A DNA stretch of 34,260 nt from Vibrio cholerae (GCA_009728235.1 WNZI01000034.1:1-34260), one strand, 5' to 3'. Positions 14,738-23,312 are shown, counted from the first letter of the stretch. Notes: a model not told the origin generated them from the sequence alone. Program-made: numbers and translations.

Positions 14738-16242
14738 CAGATGACACCTTCCAGCCACAGTGGCTTGTTGCTGTACTTCCACGGCAGGACCCCGAACGGC
14801 AGCGTGGTGTGGAACGCGGCGGAGCCGGCGTGCTCCACGAACCGGTAGGGCATCAGGAGCTGGCTCATCAACGACTTCACCTGGTTGAGCGCCTCACGGT
14901 GTGCCTTCTCATTCGCCTCGAACGTGACCGTGACCATGACGGAGAACATCGACAAGCGGGCTCCCTGAGACAACTCCTGCTCTGTCTTTTCCGCCACAGC
15001 CTTGGCCTTCACATCGAACGAGGTCGGCCGGCCCTTCCGCGTACCGATATTCCAGTCCGCGGTACGCACCAAGCGGTTCACCGTCCGTGCCGCCGTCCCC
15101 GGATCGACCGGGCGGTAAATGATGATGACCCTTTTCCGCAGGAACTTCGCGTTAGGCCCAAAAAGCCTGTCGAACGAGCGGGCGGTGATCTGGGATTCGG
15201 GTGGAATGGTCATCATCAACGTCATCGACGCAACGCCGTCATGGAACACCACCCGACCCTGGGAGTCGTCAAAGAACTCAGGACCAGCCTGATCCCATGA
15301 ACGAGTCATCTTCATCCCCGTCAGCGAGTCCATTGCCAGCTCTTGATCCCGCCACGGCTGATACGCCAACTGAGCAACATCGGATAGCTCTGCCTCCACC
15401 AGAGGTCGAGGCGCACCTGCACCGGCATTCGCCAGCATCTGAGAATGACTAGGAAGGCGTGCGGCTATCTCCGCGACAGCCGGGGAAAGATTCTTATCGG
15501 TTGCACCCAGCGACGGAGCGTCCCAGACCAGAGACGCATACACATTCAGCACCGAAGTGCGGCCGGGCAAAGTGCCCACGGCTTCATTGAGAACCTCCTT
15601 AGCGAACGCAGGGGCGTTAGGGGCTACATCCTCCCGCGCCGCCGCGCACAAGCCAGCCGAAGACTCCGACGCCGAGTCCACGACAATGGTTGCCCCCGAC
15701 AAACCTGACTCGACACTGAGAGAGGAAATCCACACTCCGAAATGAGCGACCTGGTTGTTGATCGTCGCTTGCTCCTGCATCGATGCGCCGTCAGGAGTGC
15801 ACCCGAAAACCGCGGCGATCTGCTTGACCGACTTATGGTGCAACAGTGTGTAGTCGCGGCCCAGTCCATCAACACCCGAAAGGGCATCCACATTGACCAG
15901 GGCACCGGGAAGGCGCTGCGAGTGTTCGCGAGGCAGTGTAGAAAGAGCACCCGTGACGTAGAACGTCTCACCGCGCTTGTGCCGACCCCGCAAGGAGATA
16001 CGGTCAGTGACCTTGCCCGCGATAGTGTTCCCACCGAACTTCACCAACCCGAGCAGCACAACAGCTCCGGTAAACAGAACCATCAGTGCTGCAAGCAGAT
16101 AAGCCCCTCTCAATACGGACAGCAGACTCAGCATCAAACCGCCACCCGAGACCACGAGGGCACCCAAACTCAATCCGAAGAGACCCGGAGCCGCTGGCCG
16201 CAGCCAATTACCGAACTTGTCTTGCTCAACGGTGTCACTCAT
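14737..16242 (-). CDS. SCO6880-family T4SS protein (VirB4 N-terminal-like)
   Basis: The 501-residue protein has two hydrophobic segments near residues 20-70 (GLFGLSLGALVVSGGGLMLS and LLAALMVLFTGAVVLLGL), resembling the PrgI/VirB3-like part, followed by a large soluble domain with LRGRHKRGETFYVTGALS. I recognise this as the SCO6880 family that precedes the VirB4-like ATPase in actinobacterial conjugation clusters. It probably anchors the ATPase at the membrane. It overlaps both neighbours (ATGA with the VirB6-like gene, TGATG with the ATPase). Confidence 0.82.
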   Translation of the reverse strand: MSDTVEQDKFGNWLRPAAPGLFGLSLGALVVSGGGLMLSLLSVLRGAYLLAALMVLFTGAVVLLGLVKFGGNTIAGKVTDRISLRGRHKRGETFYVTGALSTLPREHSQRLPGALVNVDALSGVDGLGRDYTLLHHKSVKQIAAVFGCTPDGASMQEQATINNQVAHFGVWISSLSVESGLSGATIVVDSASESSAGLCAAAREDVAPNAPAFAKEVLNEAVGTLPGRTSVLNVYASLVWDAPSLGATDKNLSPAVAEIAARLPSHSQMLANAGAGAPRPLVEAELSDVAQLAYQPWRDQELAMDSLTGMKMTRSWDQAGPEFFDDSQGRVVFHDGVASMTLMMTIPPESQITARSFDRLFGPNAKFLRKRVIIIYRPVDPGTAARTVNRLVRTADWNIGTRKGRPTSFDVKAKAVAEKTEQELSQGARLSMFSVMVTVTFEANEKAHREALNQVKSLMSQLLMPYRFVEHAGSAAFHTTLPFGVLPWKYSNKPLWLEGVI

Positions 16243-17876
16243 CCGCCGATCACGTCCTTTCCGTCAGCGTCCTTAGCCCCGTCAGCGACGGAACCACCCA
16301 TCGAATCCAATGCCGCACGAGCCGCCCCCGATGATGAGCTGCCGCTTGACCCTCCCGCAGGAGGCGCCGTAGCAGGCCCATCGGCCGTGCTGCCGCTAAC
16401 AGGCGAAGCCCCCTGAGCGGTGTTACCAGAAGCGGTGTTGCCCGATGAACCATCCGCGATGGTGGCACTAGAGGCCCCGCCACCGTCCGTATTCACTGCC
16501 CCGTCAGCCGCGCCGGATGTGCCACCCGCAGTACTGGCCGTACCCTCTTGGCCAGCACCGCCAGTTCCAACCGCATCACCAGATACACCAGGTGCGTCCG
16601 AACCAGCAGCAGTCACCGCCGATGAGCCCGAACCACCACCTGACTCACCACTAGAGCCACTACCGGAATCACCACCGGTAAGGCTTGACCCACCAGCAGG
16701 AGCTGAGGGCATCTCAGAACCAGCACCCGAGGTGCCGGGGGATGTCGATGTTCCCTCCGCAGTAGAACCTCCTCCACTGCCAGAGCCCCCGGTGACAGCA
16801 GCACCGCCGCCACCACCACCGGCCGTGCCAGCAGTCCCACCCGCAGAACCAGCAGCGGTTCCAGCAGTGCTAGCTGCACCGGCAGTACCGGCGGTACCTG
16901 CCGTGCCGCCGGCAGTTGCAGCTGCACTGCCTCCACCGGTGAGGATCATTGCGCCTGCGGAGACCGCAGCGCTTCCGGCGGCCGCGCCGGCGGCAAGAGC
17001 GATAGAACCTCCAGCTGCACCGCCTAGGGCGGATGTACCAGGGGCAATCAGGCGCATCAGCGCAGGGAGAGCCACGACAGCCAGAATCAGCAGCAGTAAG
17101 CCGTTCATGACACCGCCGATGCCTTCATCACCGGACTTCAACCGCCACGCGAACGCGTACACGATTGCGGCCGCCGGCTTGTACAGGATGAAAGCGACCA
17201 TCCACTTCGTCAGTTTCGAGAATGCTTCCTCACTGCCGTTGATCATCGACGCGGACGCGGCCAGCGGCCACACCGCCACCAACAAAGGCAGAACGGTCGC
17301 CCGAATGAGCATGATCAGCCACTGGATACCGGTAGCGATGATGCCGAAAAGCCCCGCGATGATAGCCAGACCAGGGCCGATCAACGCCACTGTCGTAGCC
17401 GCCGCGACGTTCCCGAAGCTATCCACGGTCACTCCAGCACTCTCGAGGACCCAATCGGAGAACAGGTCTCCCACGTTGATCACGAGCTGCACCACGGCAG
17501 TACCCAGCGTGGTCACCAACATCACCGTCAACAAGGCTTTAGCGACCTTCACAGCCTTGTCGCCCCGGAAATGGATCATCGTCCACAGCGCAGCGATCAT
17601 GATCCCGATGACGGCGAAGAACACGCTCACGACTTGGAGCTGAGAAGTCAACCAGGCAACGGAATCGCCCTCCAAACTCACCAACAAACCCACATCCAGC
17701 CAAGACGTGAGGAACTGCTTCATGAGGGCATCCCAACCACCCATCATTTCCTCACCGAAACCCTCAGCACCAGAGTTCACAGCACTACCCACCGCGCCAC
17801 CCACGACCACTTCTCCGGCGCAGCCGAAAACACCCAAGGGACCCGAACAATCAGCCACGAACTTCACCCCATGCAA
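16239..17876 (-). CDS. VirB6/TrbL-like polytopic membrane protein with Gly/Ser/Ala tail
   Basis: The 545-residue protein has a soluble N-terminal region with several cysteines, about six hydrophobic segments between residues 80 and 310 (for example VSVFFAVIGIMIAALWTMI and GLLLLILAVVALPALMRL), then a low-complexity tail of over 200 residues made mostly of Gly, Ser, Ala and Thr. The membrane core and position match the VirB6/TrbL channel component. The tail is unusually long and flexible and may line or plug the channel or reach into the cell wall. TTG at 17876 or GTG at 17867 may be used; the frame overlaps the upstream gene by up to 26 bp. Confidence 0.8.
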   Translation of the reverse strand: MHGVKFVADCSGPLGVFGCAGEVVVGGAVGSAVNSGAEGFGEEMMGGWDALMKQFLTSWLDVGLLVSLEGDSVAWLTSQLQVVSVFFAVIGIMIAALWTMIHFRGDKAVKVAKALLTVMLVTTLGTAVVQLVINVGDLFSDWVLESAGVTVDSFGNVAAATTVALIGPGLAIIAGLFGIIATGIQWLIMLIRATVLPLLVAVWPLAASASMINGSEEAFSKLTKWMVAFILYKPAAAIVYAFAWRLKSGDEGIGGVMNGLLLLILAVVALPALMRLIAPGTSALGGAAGGSIALAAGAAAGSAAVSAGAMILTGGGSAAATAGGTAGTAGTAGAASTAGTAAGSAGGTAGTAGGGGGGAAVTGGSGSGGGSTAEGTSTSPGTSGAGSEMPSAPAGGSSLTGGDSGSGSSGESGGGSGSSAVTAAGSDAPGVSGDAVGTGGAGQEGTASTAGGTSGAADGAVNTDGGGASSATIADGSSGNTASGNTAQGASPVSGSTADGPATAPPAGGSSGSSSSGAARAALDSMGGSVADGAKDADGKDVIGG

Positions 17877-18579
17877 TGAAATCGCCCGATGCAGGAGTAG
17901 TCGGCTGACCTTGAAAAATTCGACCGTCGTCCAAGACCTGTAGCTTCCAGTCCCCGTCTATCCAGCGGAACGTTTCAGGAACACCGACGTACCCAGTGGG
18001 GCTACCTGCATTAGCCACAACTAACGTGATTCGAGCTTCTTCCTGAGTGAATGAATCCACTACGAAGCCCGCAAAACTCTCCGGTGTCGTTGCAGGAGCT
18101 TCACCAGCAAGCGTCTTGCGATACACCTCTTTGCCAGCTGACTCCGCAACGTATAGCTCAATGGCTTCTGGCTGATTACCAGTGTTTCCTTCAGCAACCA
18201 GGCTGACACCCATGAGGGCGGCTCCGAGTGGGGACCGGGCGAAGCAGACGCCGTACCCGTTCTCGTCCTGTGTTGGGCCGTAGGTGTCGGACACAGGCCA
18301 GGTCCAGCCGTTCTCCGCTTCCCAGCGGAGGTCGTCGGGCATGTCAGGGGTAGCGGAGGTGTCTCCTGCCGGCACGTCGCAATCGCCTGATTCGTCATCA
18401 ACCGGTGCCGTGGTTTCCTGTGCGGCGGGCGGTTCGTCCGACTGATCGACGGGGTTGGTGACCAGGAAGATTGCCATGATGGCGATGATGAAGACGATGG
18501 CGAGCGAGGACCATAAGGTGATCCGCGGGCGCAGGCCTCCACGCGTTTTCGGGCTTTCACTCTCTGATGTTTCGCTCAT
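17851..18579 (-). CDS. Single-pass membrane protein, possible VirB8-like T4SS subunit
   Basis: The 242-residue product has a short cytoplasmic N terminus, one membrane segment (LWSSLAIVFIIAIMAIFLV, about 23-41), a Pro/Asp-rich linker and a folded outer domain ending WKLQVLDDGRIFQGQP. The build (N-in, one TM, about 150-residue exported domain of α+β type) matches VirB8/TcpC-like core subunits of Gram-positive T4SS, but there is no decisive motif. Two cysteines in the outer domain could pair. It lies 18 bp after the pilin-like gene and overlaps the VirB6-like gene. Confidence 0.65.
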   Translation of the reverse strand: MSETSESESPKTRGGLRPRITLWSSLAIVFIIAIMAIFLVTNPVDQSDEPPAAQETTAPVDDESGDCDVPAGDTSATPDMPDDLRWEAENGWTWPVSDTYGPTQDENGYGVCFARSPLGAALMGVSLVAEGNTGNQPEAIELYVAESAGKEVYRKTLAGEAPATTPESFAGFVVDSFTQEEARITLVVANAGSPTGYVGVPETFRWIDGDWKLQVLDDGRIFQGQPTTPASGDFIAWGEVRG

Positions 18580-18597
18580 ACGGTGATCACACCCTTC

Positions 18598-18879
18598 CTA
18601 GAGTCCGAGGAAAATCGGGGCGATGACGCCGGCGAGACCGAAGAGCAGGGCTCCTGCTACCCACCAACCGACCTTGCCCATGAACTCCGCGCCGGTCCCG
18701 TTGCGGTGTGCGAAGAACAAGCCGATGGCAAGGATCATGAGGCCGAGGACAGCGATAGAACCGCCGATGGCTTGTACCCAGAAGATGATGGTGTCGAGGC
18801 CGTTCTGCACACCTTCGGGAAGCGGTGCAGGAGCAGCAGGCACGGTGATGCGGTGAGTGAGAGCGGTGAGCGTGTTCAT
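18598..18879 (-). CDS. Small two-TM membrane protein (VirB2/TrbC-like)
   Basis: From ATG 18879 (GGAGAAACCCC upstream) the protein is 93 residues with two hydrophobic segments: ... IIFWVQAIGGSIAVLGLMILAI and VGWWVAGALLFGLAGVIAPI, separated by a short polar loop (FFAHRNGTGAEF). Size, topology and location match the pilin-like VirB2/TrbC proteins of minimal Gram-positive T4SS. A longer frame from 19005 is an artefact of the overlapping DUF6668 gene. The ATG overlaps the DUF6668 stop (ATGA). Confidence 0.75.
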   Translation of the reverse strand: MNTLTALTHRITVPAAPAPLPEGVQNGLDTIIFWVQAIGGSIAVLGLMILAIGLFFAHRNGTGAEFMGKVGWWVAGALLFGLAGVIAPIFLGL

Positions 18880-19439
18880 GGGGTTTCTCCTGTAAGTGGG
18901 ACGCCGGCCTTGTCGAGCTCGGCGGTGATCTTGGTGAGTTCCTTGGTTGGTATGTCTGCTGTGGTGGCCTGTGCTGCCCGTCTGAGGATCAGCCCGGGCA
19001 CCCACGGGGTATGCGTGACCTTCACCGCGCCGCCGAGGATTTTCAGTTCATCCGCGATCAGTCGTGGTGTGCGGCCTGGCCCAGGGGCGACGGCCAGGAC
19101 GCACGTGAAGGTTTTAGCTCCGTGGGTGGAGATAGCTCTTTTGCCGGCCGCGATCCCGTCAACGGTTGCCCGGAGAACGAGCACCACAGGCCCGGTGTGA
19201 TCGGGGGAGTGCTGCATCCACTCGTTCACCAGCCCGCCGTCCTCACCATTCAGGACCGAAGCCCACACGGTGGCACCGGCTCCGCCGTGCGCTGACACGA
19301 ACACAGGACGCGTCACCGGCACGTCAGTGCTTGGGTGTTCCGTCTTCGGTACCGGCGGGTCAGAGACGACGGGGGAGGGCACAGCGACTGATTGGGCCGC
19401 TGTCACCCAAGGGTTAGTGTGCTGGCCTGTCATATTCAT
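18876..19439 (-). CDS. DUF6668-like T4SS-associated protein
   Basis: From ATG 19439 (overlapping the ParA-like stop as ATGA) the product is 187 residues. After a disordered Pro/Val-rich N terminus it holds a P-loop-NTPase-like half: PVFVSAHGGAGATVWASVL, GPVVLVLRATVDGI and VLAVAPGPGRTPRLIADELKILG. The GGAGAT resembles a degenerate Walker A without the lysine. I associate this with DUF6668 proteins in actinobacterial conjugation clusters. It may pair with the ParA-like ATPase encoded just upstream. Function unknown. Confidence 0.65.
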   Translation of the reverse strand: MNMTGQHTNPWVTAAQSVAVPSPVVSDPPVPKTEHPSTDVPVTRPVFVSAHGGAGATVWASVLNGEDGGLVNEWMQHSPDHTGPVVLVLRATVDGIAAGKRAISTHGAKTFTCVLAVAPGPGRTPRLIADELKILGGAVKVTHTPWVPGLILRRAAQATTADIPTKELTKITAELDKAGVPLTGETP

Positions 19440-20797
19440 AGGCCCCGTGCCACCGCCGCTGTTGCTCGCAACCATGCCCGCCGGGTGACAGGTGACAGCG
19501 CGTCGTGGACAATCCGTCCCGTTTTCAGGGCCGGGTCATAAGGGACGGTTACGACATCGCGCACATAAGGTCGGAAGCCTTCAGCTATCTGCTCCGCCAT
19601 TTTGGCTTCTCCAGGCTGCCACTGCGAGACGATCACCACGGCGTTCTCGGCCAGGGACGCACCGTGTTCGTCGCGTTCAGACAACGCTTGGAGTCCCAGC
19701 AACGCGGCCTCTGCTCTATCCTCGATCGTTGTTGTGGGGACGACGAGCTGGTTGGTGTGTGCCACCATTTGGGTCCAATCCGACCCGCGGTCCACGTTGC
19801 CCGTGTCCATGATGATCAGCCGGTAGTACTTGGCGGCGATGCGGTGAATCAGGTCAACCTCGTCACCGGTCATGACGTGTTTGCCGTCTCGCCGGTCATC
19901 GGAGCGCAGCACATCGAACTTGTCTGCCGGTTGGTGGTGAACGTACCGAGACATGTGTCCGGACACGGCCTCGGTGGACAGGAGGCTATCGCTGTTGTCC
20001 AGGACATCGATGACGGTTGAAGAGTGACCTCCCTGTTCGGTCCTCCATCCCAGGGTCCCAATCTCGGGGTTGCCGTCATACGCCAGGACACCGCCGCCTC
20101 CGTAACGGGCGAACGTCGCGGCCATGTTCTTCACTGTGGGGGTTTTGTTGGCACCGCCCTTCCGGTTCACGACCATGATGGTCCGTGTGCCGGGCCAGTG
20201 CCGAGACACTGCGTCAACATCCGCGCGTTCGGCCAGTTCCTCAGCTGAGGGTGCAAGGCGGATACCCATGCTGGAAAGCCATCCACGGAACCCTCGCGTG
20301 GCAGGCTGCACAGCCGTTTGCGTCGTCAGAAACGATTCAGCTTCCCGCAGCGCCCGACGACTACCCGGAAGCGGCTGGACCGGGGTATCACCGCGAGTTG
20401 GGGCTTGCGTTTTATGGAGAGAAGCGGCTGCAGTTGCGTCTTCGCCTTTGGTTATCGCCGGCAGGGCGGTAATGACAGAGGTGTTACCTGCCGCCTCTTG
20501 CCTCGGTTCGCGGACGATATCAGCCGAATCGGCGCCCTCTTCTTCTTCTACTTCGCCATTCGGAGCGACCAGAAGGCTGGTCAGCCCGTTCTCGTCCATG
20601 GTGCTGACCCGGACTGGACGCGCGTGGAGGGAGGCGACTTCGAAGACCCTCGTCATCAGTGCTTGGCGCAGCGTTGCCGGATCGTCCCCGGTGAAGGCTT
20701 CCTCGCGTGAGTTGATGCTGAGAATGCCGGTGTTGTCGGCGTTGATGATCGCGCTGATGACCGGTACTGGTTGAACCAGTGACTTTTCGATGGTCAT
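19436..20797 (-). CDS. ParA/MinD-like ATPase of the T4SS operon
   Basis: The 453-residue protein has a long N-terminal region with an acidic segment (EVEEEEGADSAD) and a C-terminal ParA/MinD ATPase domain: the deviant P-loop NRKGGANKTPT at 211-221, a VLAYDGNPEIGTLGW strand and LIIMDTGNVDRGSDW. The loop has Asn where ParA has Gly-Lys-Ser/Thr context but keeps both lysines, so ATP binding is likely. ParA-like proteins inside transfer operons may position the secretion machine or recruit the relaxosome to it. It overlaps both neighbours by 4 bp. Confidence 0.8.
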   Translation of the reverse strand: MTIEKSLVQPVPVISAIINADNTGILSINSREEAFTGDDPATLRQALMTRVFEVASLHARPVRVSTMDENGLTSLLVAPNGEVEEEEGADSADIVREPRQEAAGNTSVITALPAITKGEDATAAASLHKTQAPTRGDTPVQPLPGSRRALREAESFLTTQTAVQPATRGFRGWLSSMGIRLAPSAEELAERADVDAVSRHWPGTRTIMVVNRKGGANKTPTVKNMAATFARYGGGGVLAYDGNPEIGTLGWRTEQGGHSSTVIDVLDNSDSLLSTEAVSGHMSRYVHHQPADKFDVLRSDDRRDGKHVMTGDEVDLIHRIAAKYYRLIIMDTGNVDRGSDWTQMVAHTNQLVVPTTTIEDRAEAALLGLQALSERDEHGASLAENAVVIVSQWQPGEAKMAEQIAEGFRPYVRDVVTVPYDPALKTGRIVHDALSPVTRRAWLRATAAVARGL

Positions 20798-21030
20798 GAG
20801 TTCTCTTCCTTTCCGTGAGGGGTGGGTGGTTGTTCAAAAACGGCTGTTGAGCGTGTCTGGCGGCCTGAAGGAGGAGCGGTCATAGCAGCCGAAGATGTCA
20901 TCGGCTTAGCTAAGGGATCGTGGAAAAGTGCTCCAGTAACCGGTTGGGCTTTGACTTGCTGAGCGGCAAGAGCCTGCACATCCGCGGCTACCTGCGAGGT
21001 AGCAGCTGCGGGATCGGGTCGATGCTGCAT
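20794..21030 (-). CDS. Small hypothetical protein in T4SS operon
   Basis: The 78-residue, Ala/Pro/Gln-rich product starts MQHRPDPAAATSQVAADVQ and appears largely disordered, with no membrane segment or cysteine. AAAGGA lies 7 bases before the ATG, and its stop overlaps the ParA-like start (ATGA), which supports it as a real gene. No function can be given; a linker or adaptor role for the ParA-like ATPase is only a guess. Confidence 0.6.
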   Translation of the reverse strand: MQHRPDPAAATSQVAADVQALAAQQVKAQPVTGALFHDPLAKPMTSSAAMTAPPSGRQTRSTAVFEQPPTPHGKEENS

Positions 21031-21069
21031 GGTGGTCCTTTCTGTCGATGCACCAGGTGAATGGTTCGC

Positions 21070-21618
21070 TTACGGGGTGGCTGGTTCGATGGCCTCGACC
21101 AGCCACGGCTCGTCCTGCCCCACCCTGTGCAGCAGGACGTTCCAGGGGCCGGCGTCAGTGTCGAACTGGGCGGTCACGGTCAGTGGGTTGTCCTTCTCCC
21201 GGCTGAGTACGGGACCGGCTCTGACTTCTGACACGCGGACGCGAGCTGGGTCGATGTACTGCGCTGCGTCGGCGTACTCGGCGGACAGGTGGGGAAGTAG
21301 ATCGGTGTACCAGCGGCGCTCAGGCTCATTCGGGCGAGCGAACAACCCCATCACTTCGACAGCGACGGCTTCTACCTCGTCGTCAGTCCCCGCATCCCAG
21401 GTGACCGAAGGAATGCCCTCATAGAACTCATCATGAGCTGACCCCTCCTCATGCTCTCCAGCGGCTTCCGTACTAGGGGCCGGGGCATCGCTGATAGGTG
21501 TGGTGTCAGAGACCAGGCTGCACCCACCTAACAGCAGGGCAACCGTAGCCAAGGACAAGACCTGTACACCTGTAGACCTGTCTTTATGTACCGCTCCATG
21601 GTTCGTGTTGCTAGGCAT
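21070..21618 (-). CDS. Lipoprotein of T4SS operon
   Basis: The protein (182 residues from ATG 21618; GTG 21621 is one codon earlier) has a basic start, a hydrophobic core VLSLATVALLLGG and the lipobox LLGGC, so it should be lipidated and anchored outside the cell membrane. After an acidic linker the mature part has an α/β pattern ending TVTAQFDTDAGPWNVLLHRV, reminiscent of NTF2/VirB8-like outer domains, but that is uncertain. It may form the cell-wall-facing part of the channel. The signal-peptide-coding DNA contains three partition-type octamers (21560-21583). Start and the preceding stop share TGATG. Confidence 0.75.
   Translation of the reverse strand: MPSNTNHGAVHKDRSTGVQVLSLATVALLLGGCSLVSDTTPISDAPAPSTEAAGEHEEGSAHDEFYEGIPSVTWDAGTDDEVEAVAVEVMGLFARPNEPERRWYTDLLPHLSAEYADAAQYIDPARVRVSEVRAGPVLSREKDNPLTVTAQFDTDAGPWNVLLHRVGQDEPWLVEAIEPATP
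21560..21583. repeat. Three tandem partition-type octamers inside the lipoprotein gene
   Basis: ACCTGTAC, ACCTGTAG and ACCTGTCT follow each other without spacing within the first 20 codons of the lipoprotein gene. The phasing and core equal the arrays at 1862 and 10717. Single ACCTGT hexamers elsewhere are expected by chance, but three in 8-bp phase are not. Confidence 0.5.
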
Positions 21619-22709
21619 CACAGGGCTCCTTTGCTGCGCAGGATCGGTTCGGGATCAACAGTTGGGTTCGTGGGGATCGATGGTTCGTTGGGGGTACCGG
21701 TGAAGAACTCCAGGTGAAGGTGAGTGCCGCTCACGTTGCCGGTGCCACCCTCATTGCCCAGGGGTGTGCCGGCGGCAACGGTGTCTCCGACCTTGACCTT
21801 CAAAGACCCGGCCGCGAGGTGGTAGTAGCCGAGAGTGAGTTTGCCGTCGAGCGTGGTGCCGTTGACTCGGGTACCGAATTGCCCGTCGCCTTCCCGAGCG
21901 ATGGTGATCTTTAGGTCCGTGGCCGCGACGGCCACACCGCCGGTCGCCGCCGTGGTGGTGGATAGGTCGAGCCCGTAGTGGAAGTTCGCCAATGCTCCGC
22001 CGGCAGTACCAGGTGGCGCAGCACGAGGACCGTAACCGCTAGTCACCGTTGACCCCGGCAGCGGGTTGACCCACTTGCCGGACAGCTCCCCGATGACGGC
22101 GTTACTACCGGAGGGGCAAGCACCCGTGGAATCGACGCCCTCAACGGTGCCGCCGGCCAAGGCCTTCACGACCTCCGTTGCCGGGGCCCTGAACTGTGTG
22201 TAGTGGTTCGGGTTGTCGTTGCGCTGCACCCGGTGAATCGCAGTACTCGGCTCCAGACCTTCCCAGCCTTCAACCTTCTGCAACACCTTGAAGAAGTTGG
22301 TGGCACTGATGCGCGGATTCATACGGTCCTCGTAGGACCCCCACGCACCATTGGCTCGCTGCTGAAACAACCCCCGCGAATCCGGGCCGGCTGCATCTCC
22401 CCGATCGATGACCGTCAGGGTCGATTCCCCGATAGCTGCCTGAACACCCAGAATCTGCGCTGCGACCGGCAACTTCAGATCAGAAGCTGCCCCCATAATC
22501 TCCGCGGCGTTCTCCAGCTGCACGCCCGAGAATCCGGCGACAGCTCCTTCCACCGCGGAGGCATCACCGGAAGCGCCAGGTGCTGCACAGACCCCGCTAG
22601 CCGACGATGCCCCACTGATACCCAGGATGAAGAGCACCACGATCATCAGCGGCGCGAGGAACACCGCGGCCACACCTAAGAGGAGACCGTTGCCCTTAGA
22701 GCCCTCCAC
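21618..22709 (-). CDS. Cell-wall hydrolase with M23 metallopeptidase domain
   Basis: The 363-residue protein has an N-terminal membrane segment (about 9-33), a middle domain with a lysozyme/transglycosylase-like flavour (AAQILGVQAAIGESTL, DSRGLFQQR, NPRISATNFF, residues 84-140) and a C-terminal M23 domain with HYGLDLS (His244, Asp248), YYH (His297) and GTHLHLEF (His330, His332), the expected zinc and catalytic residues. Such two-domain hydrolases open the peptidoglycan for Gram-positive conjugation channels. It is the first gene of the minus-strand operon, starts with GTG and has GAGGGGG upstream. Confidence 0.88.
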   Translation of the reverse strand: MEGSKGNGLLLGVAAVFLAPLMIVVLFILGISGASSASGVCAAPGASGDASAVEGAVAGFSGVQLENAAEIMGAASDLKLPVAAQILGVQAAIGESTLTVIDRGDAAGPDSRGLFQQRANGAWGSYEDRMNPRISATNFFKVLQKVEGWEGLEPSTAIHRVQRNDNPNHYTQFRAPATEVVKALAGGTVEGVDSTGACPSGSNAVIGELSGKWVNPLPGSTVTSGYGPRAAPPGTAGGALANFHYGLDLSTTTAATGGVAVAATDLKITIAREGDGQFGTRVNGTTLDGKLTLGYYHLAAGSLKVKVGDTVAAGTPLGNEGGTGNVSGTHLHLEFFTGTPNEPSIPTNPTVDPEPILRSKGAL

Positions 22710-22968
22710 CGTTCCCCCTCATCGTTGTTTTGGCCTGCTGGCACGCAGTGCTCTGACGGACCGATTGAGAGGTGCTGTCCACCGGGTTCACCGGGGCGTG
22801 GAGGAAACAAGTTTGGGCGGGGGTTTCCTGCGGAGCAGGCCGGTCAAAGTTTTTCCGGAGGGGCCCGGCGCGGAGCGCCCGGTTGACCGTGCCTCGCGGT
22901 TCGTCATGATCCGAAGGACAGCTGACCGAAACATCGCTTGTACAGTCCGAGCGAAGCGAGGTCCACCC

Positions 22969-22990
22969 AGGAGCGGGCATGCCCGCTCCT
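22969..22990. repeat. 22-bp perfect palindrome
   Basis: Arms AGGAGCGGGCA and TGCCCGCTCCT meet at the centre without a loop. As DNA it fits a dimeric regulator site; as RNA it would give a tight hairpin, but no U-run follows. It sits about 260 bp upstream of the first T4SS gene. Confidence 0.5.
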
Positions 22991-23189
22991 TCTAGCGCGT
23001 GTGCACGCCAGTCATACCCTGAGGTCTTTGAGACCGTCCCCATCATTGCCTTTCCTCGGGTCCCCAACAGACCCTGTGCCCCCATGCGGCACCATCAACC
23101 TGTACCACGCGGTGACGACTATCAGGATCGCGATAACGCTATGGGGATGGTGCTACGAGCCCCGTAGCGGCTTCGTTCAGTGTTTTAGA

Positions 23190-23217
23190 GGGCTGGGCAG
23201 ACGCTTCTGCCCAGCCC
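23190..23217. terminator. 12-bp hairpin before replication genes
   Basis: GGGCTGGGCAGA pairs with TCTGCCCAGCCC around CGCT. No clear U-run follows on either strand, so it is a weak terminator candidate, or a structural element of the origin region, that would insulate the replication promoter. Confidence 0.45.
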
Positions 23218-23244
23218 CATGCAACAGTTAAGACGTTACCTTAG

Positions 23245-23256
23245 AACAACGTTTAA
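23245..23256. promoter_or_regulatory. Inverted element of a paired operator
   Basis: AACAACGTTTAA lies 57 bp before the winged-helix gene. Its inverse differs by one base from TTAAATGTTGTT at 23630-23641, just after the same gene. The pair brackets the gene and may be its own operator. Confidence 0.4.
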
Positions 23257-23312
23257 TGTAGTCTTGTTCGCACTCACCTCGATCCCTGTGCAGGAAGTGT
23301 CAAAATGACTAG

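Larger units (their letters stand above)
22710..23312. other. Non-coding divergent control region between T4SS and replication genes
   Basis: About 600 bp separates the divergent T4SS and replication operons. It includes a GC-rich part with GGTCAA...TTGACC arms near 22841-22887, a 22-bp perfect palindrome (22969-22990), GCTACG/CGTAGC arms near 23152-23168, a 12-bp hairpin (23190-23217) and an AT-rich leader before 23313. Open frames here look like chance. The region probably holds the T4SS promoter and possibly the replication origin. Confidence 0.5.

Noticed and set aside
16420..17643. 407-residue open frame on the + strand
   Set aside because: It is antisense to the Gly/Ser/Ala-rich tail and membrane region of the VirB6-like gene; the Pro/Ala-rich product is what that codon use gives in reverse.
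17936..17943. Isolated ACCTGTAG octamer as another partition site
   Set aside because: Single ACCTGT hexamers are expected by chance about 17 times over both strands of a window this size; only in-phase runs were counted.
22696..23085. 129-residue frame on the - strand in the control region
   Set aside because: No ribosome site, composition unlike its neighbours, and it spans the palindrome and other hairpins; non-coding is more likely.
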